This document shows positions 10,084 through 19,584 of a stretch of 64,000 nucleotides of DNA, in pieces. The stretch lies in assembly GCF_001641265.1 (NCBI RefSeq), contig NW_020167523.1, positions 62,001-126,000 of the forward strand, given 5' to 3'. The stretch comes from Pseudogymnoascus destructans. Lineage: Eukaryota > Ascomycota > Leotiomycetes > Thelebolales > Thelebolaceae. The position numbers and the translations under genes are program-made. The notes under the pieces are model-generated. The model was not told where the DNA came from and made no database searches. It saw only the letters and a program-made list of their open reading frames with translations. Numbering within the stretch: the first letter of the stretch is position 1; each line of letters starts with the position of its first letter.

Positions 10084-11652
10084 TCAGTTCTCCAACGGTG
10101 GCACCTCGTCAAGCATGGTGTCCCAGTTCCCTTCCCCTTCCCCTTTGCTCTCTTTCAGTACCAATAGTGATCTGACCCCACAGTACCCGCCCCGCGTCGC
10201 TTCTCTCTTCACGTCGACGTAATGACCCTTTTTATCCCAATACTCCTTTCCCTTTCCTGCCTTGGTGGAGCCGCGCTTCACCCTGCTACTTGCTGTCTCC
10301 GAGACTTGCCAAGAGCTCTCTCCGTCGAGCTCACTTCGTGTGCGGGATGTTGTATTCGGGACCCACTCCCTATCATCAACTATATCGCCTTCTGCCTCTG
10401 CCCTCCTATAGTTATATTTTGGCAGCTTCGCAATGCTATTGATGATCGACTGGGGTCCCCTGAACAGCCTCTCAAAGCGCTGCACTAGCCAGAGATAATT
10501 GTATGTGCTCGCATCGTATGTCACGCGCACATAAGGATTCACAAAGATCCCATCGCCGTACATTTTGCTAACCTCTTTGGACGGAGCTTGGAACGGCGTG
10601 GCAGCCACAATATCAGCGTGGATGAGACAACACTCGCTAGTATCCCAGAAAGGTTCTGGCTCTGAGCGGAAGCGGATCGGCAGTTGCGGAGGCTCGACAT
10701 TCCTTGAAGCCAAGTCCTTGGGCTCCTCACTCGTCGCTCTGGTCTTGGTAGTAGACGAAAGGTCGGCCTGAAGATACCGCGCATCGAACGCGACCATGCC
10801 GCCCCAGCAACTCTTGACTCGGACAGCGTCGCGGCCCGCCAACACATCCCTCCTGCTGACTGCATTTCCTTCACCCGAGAACCAGGGGTAGATCGGCAAT
10901 CCCATGCTATAACCTTCGAAATCCCTCGTGGCGAACGTGTCGTAGTATTTCCAGCTGTTGATGAAGTCCATCGCGCATGCGGCTTTATATTCCGACACAC
11001 CCTGAGCGTTGACGTTGGTGCCCCACAAGATCCTCGCTGCATCGGCTGCTGAGAAGAACACGTCGTTGATGAACAGCACCTTGTCAAACTTCCTGTCCAG
11101 GGTATTCAGTGGCTCCAGTGCCCTGTTCCTCACTTCTGCCAAGAATGCGATTCGCTTTGTCCTTTGTTTACCATTGGAGAGCGTAATGTGTGGGAGAGCA
11201 TCCAAGTCTATAGGGTCGTCTTCTTCGGATACGAGACTGTTGTCGCAGTCTAGCTTGCTCTCTAGAGTCTTGAGCGCAGCGGCCGGGCCCCCGTATATGG
11301 ACACATAGACCCTATCTTTCCCAATCAAATCCACCAGGTCCTTGAGCGACTCGCCCCAAGCACCCGTTATGAGGTCTGCATCGATGATGTTCGCGGCAAT
11401 GTATACGTTCCCTTCGCGAGGTATGGTGAATGGCGGAGGGCTTTGGTATGAGGCGTTGAGGATGATCTGCCAGTTGAGGAAGGCAAATAATGCGATGATG
11501 AGGTAGACGGGCCTGAATAGGCGCGGGGCTCTACGGAAGAGGTGGAGGGCGGTGGGACATCGTCGACGTCGAGCCCAGTGCCTGGACTTGTAGCGCTCGG
11601 AGTCTATGTCGTCGAAGTCTGAGAGGGGAATGGGGTCGTATTCTACAGCCAT
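10084..11652 (-). CDS. CAP59-family (GT69) mannosyltransferase, 522 aa
   Basis: A single uninterrupted frame. After a short cytosolic tail (MAVEYDPIPLSDFDDID, then an Arg-rich patch) there is one hydrophobic segment at about residues 48-65, so a type II Golgi or secretory-membrane protein is expected. The lumenal part carries the CAP59/CMT1 signatures: an EVRNRALEPL region, a VLFINDVFF block with acidic metal-binding character, SMGLPIYPWFSG, CWGGMVAFDARY, and a C-terminal ECCLIHADI. Family members transfer mannose in alpha-1,3 linkage to cell-surface glycans in fungi; the substrate here is not known. The length fits the family. It is convergent with the upstream transcription factor and intronless. 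Confidence 0.88.
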   Translation of the reverse strand: MAVEYDPIPLSDFDDIDSERYKSRHWARRRRCPTALHLFRRAPRLFRPVYLIIALFAFLNWQIILNASYQSPPPFTIPREGNVYIAANIIDADLITGAWGESLKDLVDLIGKDRVYVSIYGGPAAALKTLESKLDCDNSLVSEEDDPIDLDALPHITLSNGKQRTKRIAFLAEVRNRALEPLNTLDRKFDKVLFINDVFFSAADAARILWGTNVNAQGVSEYKAACAMDFINSWKYYDTFATRDFEGYSMGLPIYPWFSGEGNAVSRRDVLAGRDAVRVKSCWGGMVAFDARYLQADLSSTTKTRATSEEPKDLASRNVEPPQLPIRFRSEPEPFWDTSECCLIHADIVAATPFQAPSKEVSKMYGDGIFVNPYVRVTYDASTYNYLWLVQRFERLFRGPQSIINSIAKLPKYNYRRAEAEGDIVDDREWVPNTTSRTRSELDGESSWQVSETASSRVKRGSTKAGKGKEYWDKKGHYVDVKREATRGGYCGVRSLLVLKESKGEGEGNWDTMLDEVPPLEN

Positions 11653-12025
11653 GGCGACTGTGATCGGGCGCGCTTCGCCCTCTGGGGGCTTCAGTTCATT
11701 AGGCTGATGAGTGTGCGGTGGCTAAACAGTGATGCGCAAGTCCGGCGAGATAAGAAATCGGTTTGCGGAGGGAGATAATATCGACGTTGGAGAGAATATT
11801 AGTGGAATATCTGTAGCCTGGAGCGATTCGGACGCTGTGTGGGAAGTGGCGGGTGGCGTCTAAGTGTACCGTATGTTATGTACTGAGTACCTGGACCTGG
11901 ATACACCACTTTCAATTCAGGGTCTGCTGGGGCCCCTGTGCGCCACCCTGACTAGCCCAATTGGTCTCACCGCCCCATGGTCCTCAAATTCGAACTGCCA
12001 CCTGTTAAGCTTATGTAATACTGCT
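11653..12025 (-). promoter_or_regulatory. Upstream region of the mannosyltransferase gene
   Basis: About 370 bp between the start codon at 11652 and the TA target of pogo-1. No coding signal is seen. It presumably holds the promoter; no specific element was recognised. Pogo-1 sits directly behind it. Confidence 0.3.
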
Positions 12026-12027
12026 TA

Positions 12028-13922
12028 ACGTATTCCACCAGTAAGGCGGTAACACCCGTAAGCCGGTAATCGCATCGAAAATCAACCCACAAACCATCCG
12101 TAAACCTGTAAACTATACAATATGTCTCAACATCAGAGCTCTCAGTTGGCTTCAAAAGAAGGGAGAATACTCCTAGCTATTCAAGCCTTCCGTAAAGGCC
12201 AATTTAAGAGCCTTAGAGCCGCTACGAAGGTGTACGGAGTACCTTATTCAACTGCTAGCGATCGTCTTCACGGTCGCGCTCCGAAGACCGAGTTACGATC
12301 CGTACACCGCAAACTCACAGAGACTGAGGAATCTAGCCTTATAAGTTGGATCCTATCAATGGATGAGCGTGGTCTAGCACCTCGAGTTAATACCGTACGA
12401 CAAATGGCCAATTTACTCCTTGAAAGACGCGACAAACGGAGCTCGACTTTAACGGCTATGGACCATCAAGATCTTACAGTTGGCCAGAATTGGGTCTATA
12501 AGTTCGTACGACGTCACGAAACCTTACAATCACGATTTAATCGTAAATATGACTATCAGCGAGCGAAATGTGAAGATCCTACTATCATTCGAGCCTGGTT
12601 TCAACTTCTGGAGAATATACGGGTGAAATATGGGATTACGGATGATGATATATATAACTTCGATGAAACGGGATTCCAGATGGGAGTGATCACAACCGCA
12701 AGAGTGGTTTGCGGGTCTGAAAGAGCTGGAAAGCCAGTTACTCTCCAGCCAGGGAATCGGGAGTGGGTAACAGTTATTGAGGGCATTTGCACAGATGGTT
12801 GGAGCACGCCTCCAATGGTGATATTCGAAGGGAAGCTTCATCAATCCACTTGGTACACTAAGTCTCTTCCACCGAATTGGATGATTGGTGTTAGTGAAAA
12901 CGGTTGGACGAACGATACCCTTGGCTTTACATGGCTTACGGAGGTATTTGAGAAGCATACAAGAGATCGTACGAAAGGAGTATACAGACTCCTAATTCTA
13001 GATGGTCATGGAAGCCACAGTACTCCTGAATTCGACTTATTCTGCAAGGAACACTCAATTATTACGCTTTGTATGCCGCCGCATTCGTCACACCTATTAC
13101 AGCCTTTAGATGTTGGTTGCTTTGCGGCTGTAAAACGGATTTACGGACGGCAGATTGAAAACCTTATGCGTAATGGTCTTAACCATATCGACAAGCCCGA
13201 CTTCCTTAGAGCTTATTTAAGTACTCGACTAGAGGCTCTAAATACAAACAATATTCGAAATAGCTTCATGGCTGCTGGGCTTGTTCCGTACAATCCAAGT
13301 TACGTACTTGAAAAGTTTCATATTACTTTACGGACACCAACTCCACCTATAAACCATCCGCAAAGCTCTCCTTGGAACCCTGAGACTCCGCATAATATTC
13401 GAGAGCTTGAGCGTCAAACACAAACGATTAAGGAGTACATTCAACGTCGTACGCATAGTCCACCAAGTCCTACAGAGGTTGCACTTAATCAACTAGTCAA
13501 GGGTTGTCAAATGGCTATGCATAGTGCTGTGCTTCTTACGGAGGAGAACCGCCACTTACGGGCCGAAAACGAGAGGCAGAAGAAGAAGAGAGTAAAGCGG
13601 AGGTCATATATAGCTACAGGAGGAGTTCTTACAGTTCAAGAAGGGTTGAATCGCTCCCAAATGGTTGATATTCAGCATGTTGAGGAGCTAACGAGCATTC
13701 TGCAAGAGCCACGAATACGCGCACCCCCTAGGTGCAGTATATGTTCATCACTTGAGCATAATGCTCGAGTATGCCCTCAGAAGCTTAATTGTAATTAATT
13801 CAATTCCAAAGTAATCAATTCAATTCAATTCAATTCATTTTGTAATTTACGGATGGTTTGTGGGTTGATTTTCGACGCGATTACCGGCTTACGCGTGTTA
13901 CCGGCTTACTGGTGGAATACGT
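12028..13922 (+). mobile_element. Pogo/Fot1-type DNA transposon (pogo-1), complete
   Basis: Inverted terminal repeats of about 77 bp, 12028-12104 and 13846-13922, match with only a few substitutions and begin ACGTATTCCACCAGTAAG. They are flanked by the TA duplication typical of Tc1/mariner-pogo elements (12026-12027 and 13923-13924). The TIRs contain internal repeats of GTAAGCCGGTAA. The only gene is an uninterrupted transposase. Intact TIRs, TSD and ORF make this a candidate for a recently active element. Confidence 0.93.
12122..13798 (+). CDS. Pogo-type DDE transposase with C-terminal zinc knuckle, 558 aa
   Basis: Residues 1-130 form the helix-turn-helix and CENP-B-like DNA-binding region (RAATKVYGVPYSTASDRL, then the QNWVYKFVRRH block). 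The DDE core follows, with catalytic candidates in NFDETGFQMG, in LILDGHGSHSTPEF and in the downstream LLQPLDVGCFAAVK region. The C-terminal 50 residues contain a Cys-x2-Cys-x4-His-x4-Cys knuckle (CSICSSLEHNARVC). The ATG at 12122 lies 17 bp inside the end of the left TIR and gives the full N-terminal domain. The length is usual for fungal pogo transposases. No break was found. Confidence 0.92.
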   Translation: MSQHQSSQLASKEGRILLAIQAFRKGQFKSLRAATKVYGVPYSTASDRLHGRAPKTELRSVHRKLTETEESSLISWILSMDERGLAPRVNTVRQMANLLLERRDKRSSTLTAMDHQDLTVGQNWVYKFVRRHETLQSRFNRKYDYQRAKCEDPTIIRAWFQLLENIRVKYGITDDDIYNFDETGFQMGVITTARVVCGSERAGKPVTLQPGNREWVTVIEGICTDGWSTPPMVIFEGKLHQSTWYTKSLPPNWMIGVSENGWTNDTLGFTWLTEVFEKHTRDRTKGVYRLLILDGHGSHSTPEFDLFCKEHSIITLCMPPHSSHLLQPLDVGCFAAVKRIYGRQIENLMRNGLNHIDKPDFLRAYLSTRLEALNTNNIRNSFMAAGLVPYNPSYVLEKFHITLRTPTPPINHPQSSPWNPETPHNIRELERQTQTIKEYIQRRTHSPPSPTEVALNQLVKGCQMAMHSAVLLTEENRHLRAENERQKKKRVKRRSYIATGGVLTVQEGLNRSQMVDIQHVEELTSILQEPRIRAPPRCSICSSLEHNARVCPQKLNCN

Positions 13923-13930
13923 TATCCATA

Positions 13931-15775
13931 ACGTACTTGACAAGCGAGTCGTATTTGCATGCGAGTCGTATCGCAACACACCAAATCTGCACTTTACGGA
14001 CACTAATGACTATAATGGCTCAACCACAGAACACTCCGGCTAGTCAGATTGAAGGCCGAATTGATTTAGCTATTCAGGCCTTCCATCAAGGCTATTTTAG
14101 CAACCTTAAAGCGGCTTGTACAACCTACGATGTGCCATACACAACTGTCCGCGACCGCGTTAACGGACGCGTTGCTCGACGCGATTTACAACCCGCAAAC
14201 AAAAAACTTAGCAACACAGAGGAGTCAACACTTGTCAAATGGATATTATCTATGGAGAAACGAGGTCTACCCCTTAGATCTGAATCTGTACGGCAAATGG
14301 CAAATCTATTACTCCAAAAACGGTCTGACGCGGTCTACTCTACCCCTCTTACAGTTGGCCAACGATGGGTTTACAACTTTGTAAAGCGCCACCCTTTCCT
14401 CCAATCAAAGTACACCCATAAATACGATTATCAACGGGCAAAATGTGAAGATCCTACCGTTATTCGGGATTGGTTTCGACTTTTACAGAACACAATTGCC
14501 AAATATGGGATTCAGGAAGATGACATATATAACTTTGACGAGACGGGATTTCAAATGGGAGTGATTACAACCGCAAAAGTGATTACGGGTTCTGAGCGGG
14601 CCCATAAGCCCGTTTGTGTGCAGCCAGGGAACCGTGAATGGGTTACCGTTATTGAATCAATTGCAGCAAGCGGGTGGAGTGTGCCCCAATGGTTATATTT
14701 GAGGGAAAAGTCCATATATCAAGTTGGTATACGGATACCTTGCCTCGAGATTGGACCATTGCAGTTAGTAATAACGGGTGGACGGACGACTTTTTAGGCC
14801 TTACCTGGCTTACGGACGTCTTCCAGAAGCACACAAAGGACCGTACAAAGGGTGTTTACAGGCTCTTGATTCTTGACGGACATGGAAGCCATTCCACTCC
14901 TGAATTTGACCTGTTTTGCAAGGAGCACTCAATTATCACACTCTGTATGCCTCCACACTCGTCACATCTTTTGCAACCACTTGACGTTAGCTGCTTTGCA
15001 GTTATGAAACGGTTATACGGAAAACAAATCGAGGGGTATATGCGGGTTGGAGTTAGTCATATTGACAAACCTGACTTCCTTACAGCCTACCTTGCAGCCC
15101 GCAAAGACTCTATAACACCTAATGTGATCCGTAGTGGCTTTGCAGCCACTGGCATACACCCATACGACCCAGAACGGGTGCTCTCAAAGCTGAATACTCA
15201 ATTACGGACACCAACCCCACCTCTACTTCTCCTAGACACTACCCAGGACCATTGGGTACCTGAAACGCCCCATAATGTTAGTCAATTGGACCGTCAGGCT
15301 ACTGCAATTAAGGAATCTGTTCAGCGCCATACAGCAGGCTTCTCAAGCCCTACAGAGCAGCATTCAAGCAGCTAGTAAAAGGGTGCCAAATGGCTATCTT
15401 GCGGACGAAAACAAGCAGCTACGGGCTGCAAATGAGAGGCAAAAGAAGAAGAGAGCCGTAAGGAGGTCGTATATAGCTAGGGGAGGTGTTTTAACGGTTC
15501 AGGAAGGCCTAGAGCGGGCACAAACAGCAAATATAGTAGTTGAGGGTAGGGTTACAGGTGAGCTAGCAGACCTGCAAATACGTGCGCCACCAGCATGTAG
15601 TATGTGTAGATCAGTCACACATACTGCCCGTACATGCCCATTAAAGCAGGTTCCTAATTAGGGTAGTTTTAGAGGTTTTAAATAATTAATTTGTTGAGTT
15701 ATTAACCTGTAAAGTGCAGATTTGGTGTGTTGCGATACGACTCGCATGCAAATACGACTCGCTTGTCAAGTACGT
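13931..15775 (+). mobile_element. Pogo/Fot1-type DNA transposon (pogo-2)
   Basis: Perfect 67-bp TIRs, 13931-13997 and 15709-15775, start ACGTACTTGACAAGCGAGTC and are flanked by TA (13929-13930 and 15776-15777). The internal transposase is clearly related to that of pogo-1 but frame-broken. Only the 8 bp TATCCATA separate it from pogo-1. Perfect TIRs with a damaged gene suggest a recently mobile but non-autonomous copy. Confidence 0.93.
14006..15661 (+). pseudogene. Pogo-2 transposase, frameshifted
   Basis: The first frame (ATG at 14006 or 14015) carries the HTH/CENP-B region and NFDETGFQMG. Near 14690 an indel moves the frame, and the rest of the DDE core (LILDGHGSHSTPEF, LLQPLDVSCF) reads from about 14674 to 15370. 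More indels between 15350 and 15400 shift the frame again, and the C-terminus ends with a zinc knuckle (CSMCRSVTHTARTC) at 15661. It is closely similar to pogo-1 throughout. It cannot make a full protein without frame changes. Confidence 0.9.
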
Positions 15776-15777
15776 TA

Positions 15778-16276
15778 TCTGCTCAGGCCTGTTAGATTCG
15801 AGATGCGAGATGTGAGATACGACGGCATCATATCTGATCTGCGGTAGTTATACTAATGACCATATCAGGTACGGCAGGTTGGCTCTTTACAGTTTACATG
15901 TCTTTATCCAAAGTTAATTAACAACATCTTTATCTAATGATGCTTTCCTATGCCTTCTAAGCTATTGTTGTTTTCAACTTAGGGCTAAATTTAAGATGTC
16001 ATTACCTGTCTAGCCAGCTAGTGTATGGTCTTATTTTCAAACATTATCTGCTGAAGGTTAGGCATGCTTAGTAATTGTAAAGAGCCTTGGCTGAATAGTT
16101 ACATAGTCAAGCTCTCTATTGATACGAAGACTGAACGCTGACCCTCCTCTGAAGGTCTGCGTTCCTACTACAGTATATACGATTCTGGGTGGGGTTCGGC
16201 ACTAACGCAGACCGTCCACCTTGGCACCACAGCGCACGTGATTGGAGTCCGCACGTGATGGCTCATGACAATTATC
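15778..16276. other. Spacer, no gene recognised
   Basis: AT-rich, with small palindromic CACGTG sites near 16235 and 16254. No ORF with recognisable features and no RNA gene was seen. Confidence 0.4.
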
Positions 16277-16633
16277 TGTTGGAGGTAATTGCGGGGTACG
16301 GAGAACCACACACAGAATCGTGTGGTAATCTCCGGTCACTGTAATGAATCTCTTATGGGCAGCAGAACAGAGGCTTCAACAATAGAATAATATAATCAAT
16401 TGAATTACTCACTAAACTATGGGTCGTCTATGTACGCTATTTGTAGGCCTGGGGGAAACCCCCAAAACCCCGAGGGTTTGGGTTCCTACACCCAAACCGA
16501 AGTGATACACAGAGCTAAAACCTCAGCTCAGTACTCTGACCGACTGGGGAACTAGACAGTCCCATGGAGAAAAGTGCCATTTTGGGTGCAAAAGACTACC
16601 GTATTTCCATGGGATTGTCCGTTTCCCCCAACA
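16277..16633 (-). repeat. 3' LTR of Copia-B, 357 bp
   Basis: The minus strand starts TGTTGGGGGAAACGG and ends TACCTCCAACA. A G-rich polypurine tract lies directly upstream in that orientation. It is related to the solo LTR at 5994-6358. The flanking 5-mers (TTATC and GCCCC) do not match, as expected for one LTR of a longer element. Confidence 0.65.
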
Positions 16634-17314
16634 GCCCCCTTACGTAGCTCATAGAAAAGTGATAAAAATAAGGAAATTGGTCGGTGGACTGGAAAATCCA
16701 CCACCACCCTCGCCGTCGAAACTGGCAACCAGCTCAATAATGAGCGAGAATCATATAAAAGCTTCTTCAAAAAAGCTCTCCCCCTCTTTCTTTTCCAAAT
16801 CAATCTTGATTTCTGGCAGCTCAATGGGGGGGGGGGGTTCGTCCGCTGGGTCATTTTCTTTTGTCTGTGGCTGGACAGAGATAAGACTCGGTGTTGGACT
16901 GGCTCCTTCTTGCGCTCGGTGTTGTCGCCGAGTTACTTCTTGTCGCCGCTTCATGCAGTATTGGTGGTTCACCACATCGCACCACACTTTTCTTCGTGGC
17001 CTCATCAAGGCCAGCCTCCAATGTGAATGGGGCGCGGCCTTGATGTCGTCTTGTTCGCCTTTTCGGGGCCGGGAACCACGTTCTTATACCCCTTTTTCAA
17101 CCTGTTTCCAATGCCACTTCTGCCCGCCCACCCCCCCCTCCCGCCCGCCCAGTAACACGCCAAGAGCTGATATATGCAAAATAGGGTGCCGAGGGCTCGA
17201 CGCCCCCCTTGGGCGCCTCCGGCAAACAGCTCTCGCATGCCATGCGGAGGGCGTCAGGGATCACTGTCCTCTTCCGTTGAGCGGGGGAGATGGGGGTTCA
17301 GGCGTCTTTTACGC

Positions 17315-17560
17315 CTGCTGCATCAGATATCCCTGAGTGCAGTGCGAGAATGCTGGTTGCGCCAGCGGTTTGGTGAGGACGTCGGCCAACATATCTTGAG
17401 TTGGTATATAGTCAACGCTCATTTTCTTGAAGGCAATCAATGACGCACGTAGTGATAACGGACGTCAATGTGCTTCGTTCTTCGGTTGATTGTTTCGCTT
17501 TGCAGTGTATTGAGGTTGGTGTAGGTGAATTTGAGGCTGTGGCAAGGCTCTAGCGCAGAT
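17315..17560 (-). pseudogene. Copia-B RNase H C-terminal fragment
   Basis: The minus strand encodes NRRTKHIDVRYHYVRH and then, after a small frame change, SVDYIPTQDMLADVLTKPL. These are standard Ty1/copia end-of-pol motifs (KHIDVRYH, then DxLTKxL). The rest of the polyprotein is absent. Minus-strand frames at 17238-16751 lie between this and the LTR and show no domain. Confidence 0.8.
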
Positions 17561-18074
17561 AGATGGCCCTGGTTTAGCCGATCTACTGCGCACGAGGTTT
17601 TGGATGACTTGAATCAGTCAGAAAGAGTTTTGGAGGAAAGAAAGAGGTTTTGGATGAAAGGAAAGGTGTTTGAACTTACAGAAAGGCTGTTCTAGGGGTC
17701 CACAAACAGCCAGAAGGAAGGTGGTGGTGTTGTTGTTGTTGGAGGGTTGACGGAAGAAGAAGAAGGTTGATATTTGGAAATCGGTTTCGGCAACAGAGCC
17801 CACCAAATTGTTGGAACAAGTATATAGGAGTGCCAAATAGAGAGGAGGGCTGATGGTAGAAGCGTATTATTGGAAGCGTACGTCCCAGGTGCAATGAATG
17901 AACGTTTTTGGAGAAGTAGGGACCATATATATCTCCTCTGCCTCAATTTGTGGTAACGTAACTATTCGTCGGAACAAGGTTTGGGCGAATAGTGGGAGGT
18001 TAAGAACCATATCCCAAGATCCCTTCTAAACCAACTCTTCTATAAGTATGAAGACCTTGGGCAATTGGTCTAGG

Positions 18075-19336
18075 TCAGGAGCATATGTAAACAAACCAAT
18101 TATCCGACCAAACGTAGTAGATGTGGTTACTACTATGTCGCCCTGCCTTAAAGTGCGCCGCCGGGAACTCTCTGTAATTGAATATGACAATTGTTGATAC
18201 CAGCGGAAACGTGTACTTCAGCATCACTCTGTGGTGGCCATGTTTGGTAAGTATCTCCTCAAATAAGTTCGAGAATGATTTAGTAAACAGTCGAGCTTTA
18301 ACTGGAAGTCCCTGTAAACCACACTCAGTTCTTGATAGCTCACCTTGGACCCGGACATCAATATGAGAGCCACTAGCCTCTACATTACCGTGTACACATA
18401 AGTCTGAGGTTAAGGCACGCCTATCAGCAACTGTTAGTAGAGATTCAAACACTGCTGGGCAATTATCCTTAATCCTTATAACCTGGGCAGAGGTCTCTGT
18501 ACATGTATGGAGGAAGGCACCACACAGGGTAGACCTGAGGGTTGTAAATATACACTCTTGGATAAGTAGATCCCGTTCAGGCCATCTGTGGTTTGTCCGT
18601 ATAACTGCTTCCTTGAAGAATTTGTGCTTGTCTTCGCCCCAGAACACGTTTGTATTCCATACACTTCCATACTCCTCCATCATTTGGTGGAAGTGAAGGG
18701 CGATATGGAAATTAGGAAGCCGGCCTGCATGACCAATAACACTAGCATTACCTTGGGTAGGGTTGACTTGATCATCAGTACTAGTTTCAACCTCAGATCC
18801 ACTTTGGCTAAAGGTAGCATAGGACTGTAGGGCGGCCGATGCAACGCCAGGCCCTATATTGCTAGCGGTTTGCCTGCTTTCTAAGGTGCCTGACGACTTC
18901 GCCGCTGCCTTCATAAGACAAAGGAATTACTTCTTGCAATGTGCCCAAATGCACCCACAATAAAATCAACATCCGTTTTATTATGTATAGGCCGGGCTGT
19001 CACTGGACATTCACGGGCTAGAGCCGACGGGAACGTGTGCCGTACATGTATTGTTTTCAGCCAGCGGTGAAGTATTAATGGTACGATAATGGATGCCTTC
19101 CCACATTCGCTCATTGACCACGACCGTATGTGTTTTTCTGGGGACTGTATTCGACTCCAGCCAGGGGGGAAGGTAAATTTCTGGAACTGTTGGGTGGACT
19201 CAATCTGGGCAGCTGGGGTTAGTAACGGACCATATAATATTGGGTAAAGCCTCCGAATGATACCAAGGAACTCACTATGAGCTGGATCTGGGGGGCGGCT
19301 CATAACAATGTCAAGAGATGGGATGACCGTCTGCAA
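18075..19336 (-). pseudogene. Possible CACTA/TNP2-like transposase C-terminal fragment
   Basis: Two minus-strand frames, 19336-18911 and 18914-18075, overlap by 4 nt. The first carries DPAHSEFLGIIRRLYPILYG and a PPGWSRIQSPEKHIRSWSMSE block; the second carries NFHIALHFHQMMEEYGSVWN and GEDKHKFFKEAVIRTNHR. This succession resembles the region after the catalytic core in TNP2-like transposases of fungal CACTA elements, judged from memory. No start, catalytic triad or terminal repeats were found, so it is treated as a degraded fragment. An unrelated host origin is possible. Confidence 0.4.
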
Positions 19337-19533
19337 CGCAGATGGTTGGTCAGCTAATCCATGTTGGCGACCAAATTGTAGTCGGGTAGACTTCGAGGTA
19401 AGCTCATCTAGTGTGCGTCATGGGTAACCGGTGGTTGCAAACCGCCAGTCTGAAGATTTTCCAACCCAGACCACGGTCTGGGGGAAATACTGAAGAAACC
19501 GCCCAGACTGACGTGGGCACCCAGCGGTTCCTT

Positions 19534-19578
19534 GGCAACCCATCACGTGTGATGAATTGTCACACGTGATGGGTTGCC
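19534..19578. repeat. Perfect 19-bp inverted repeat with CACGTG core
   Basis: GGCAACCCATCACGTGTGA (19534-19552) and its exact reverse complement (19560-19578) flank a 7-bp loop. It lies just outside the truncated 5' side of pogo-3a. It may be a MITE remnant or hairpin; each arm contains the E-box/PHO-like CACGTG. Confidence 0.7.
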
Positions 19579-19584
19579 ACAAAT

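Larger units (their letters stand above)
16277..18060 (-). mobile_element. Internally deleted Copia element (Copia-B), right boundary approximate
   Basis: On the minus strand this reads: an LTR-like end (TTGTTCCAACA) at 17809, then a primer-binding-like TTTGGTGGGCTCTG, then a short interior, the RNase H C-terminus at about 17560-17315, a polypurine tract (TAAGGGGGC) at 16634-16642 and the 3' LTR 16633-16277. Most of gag and pol is missing. The outer edge of the upper LTR, near 18060, is not defined. Confidence 0.6.

Noticed and set aside
16272..16638. 5-bp duplication around the Copia-B LTR
   Set aside because: Flanks TTATC and GCCCC differ; explained by its being one LTR of a deleted element rather than a solo LTR.
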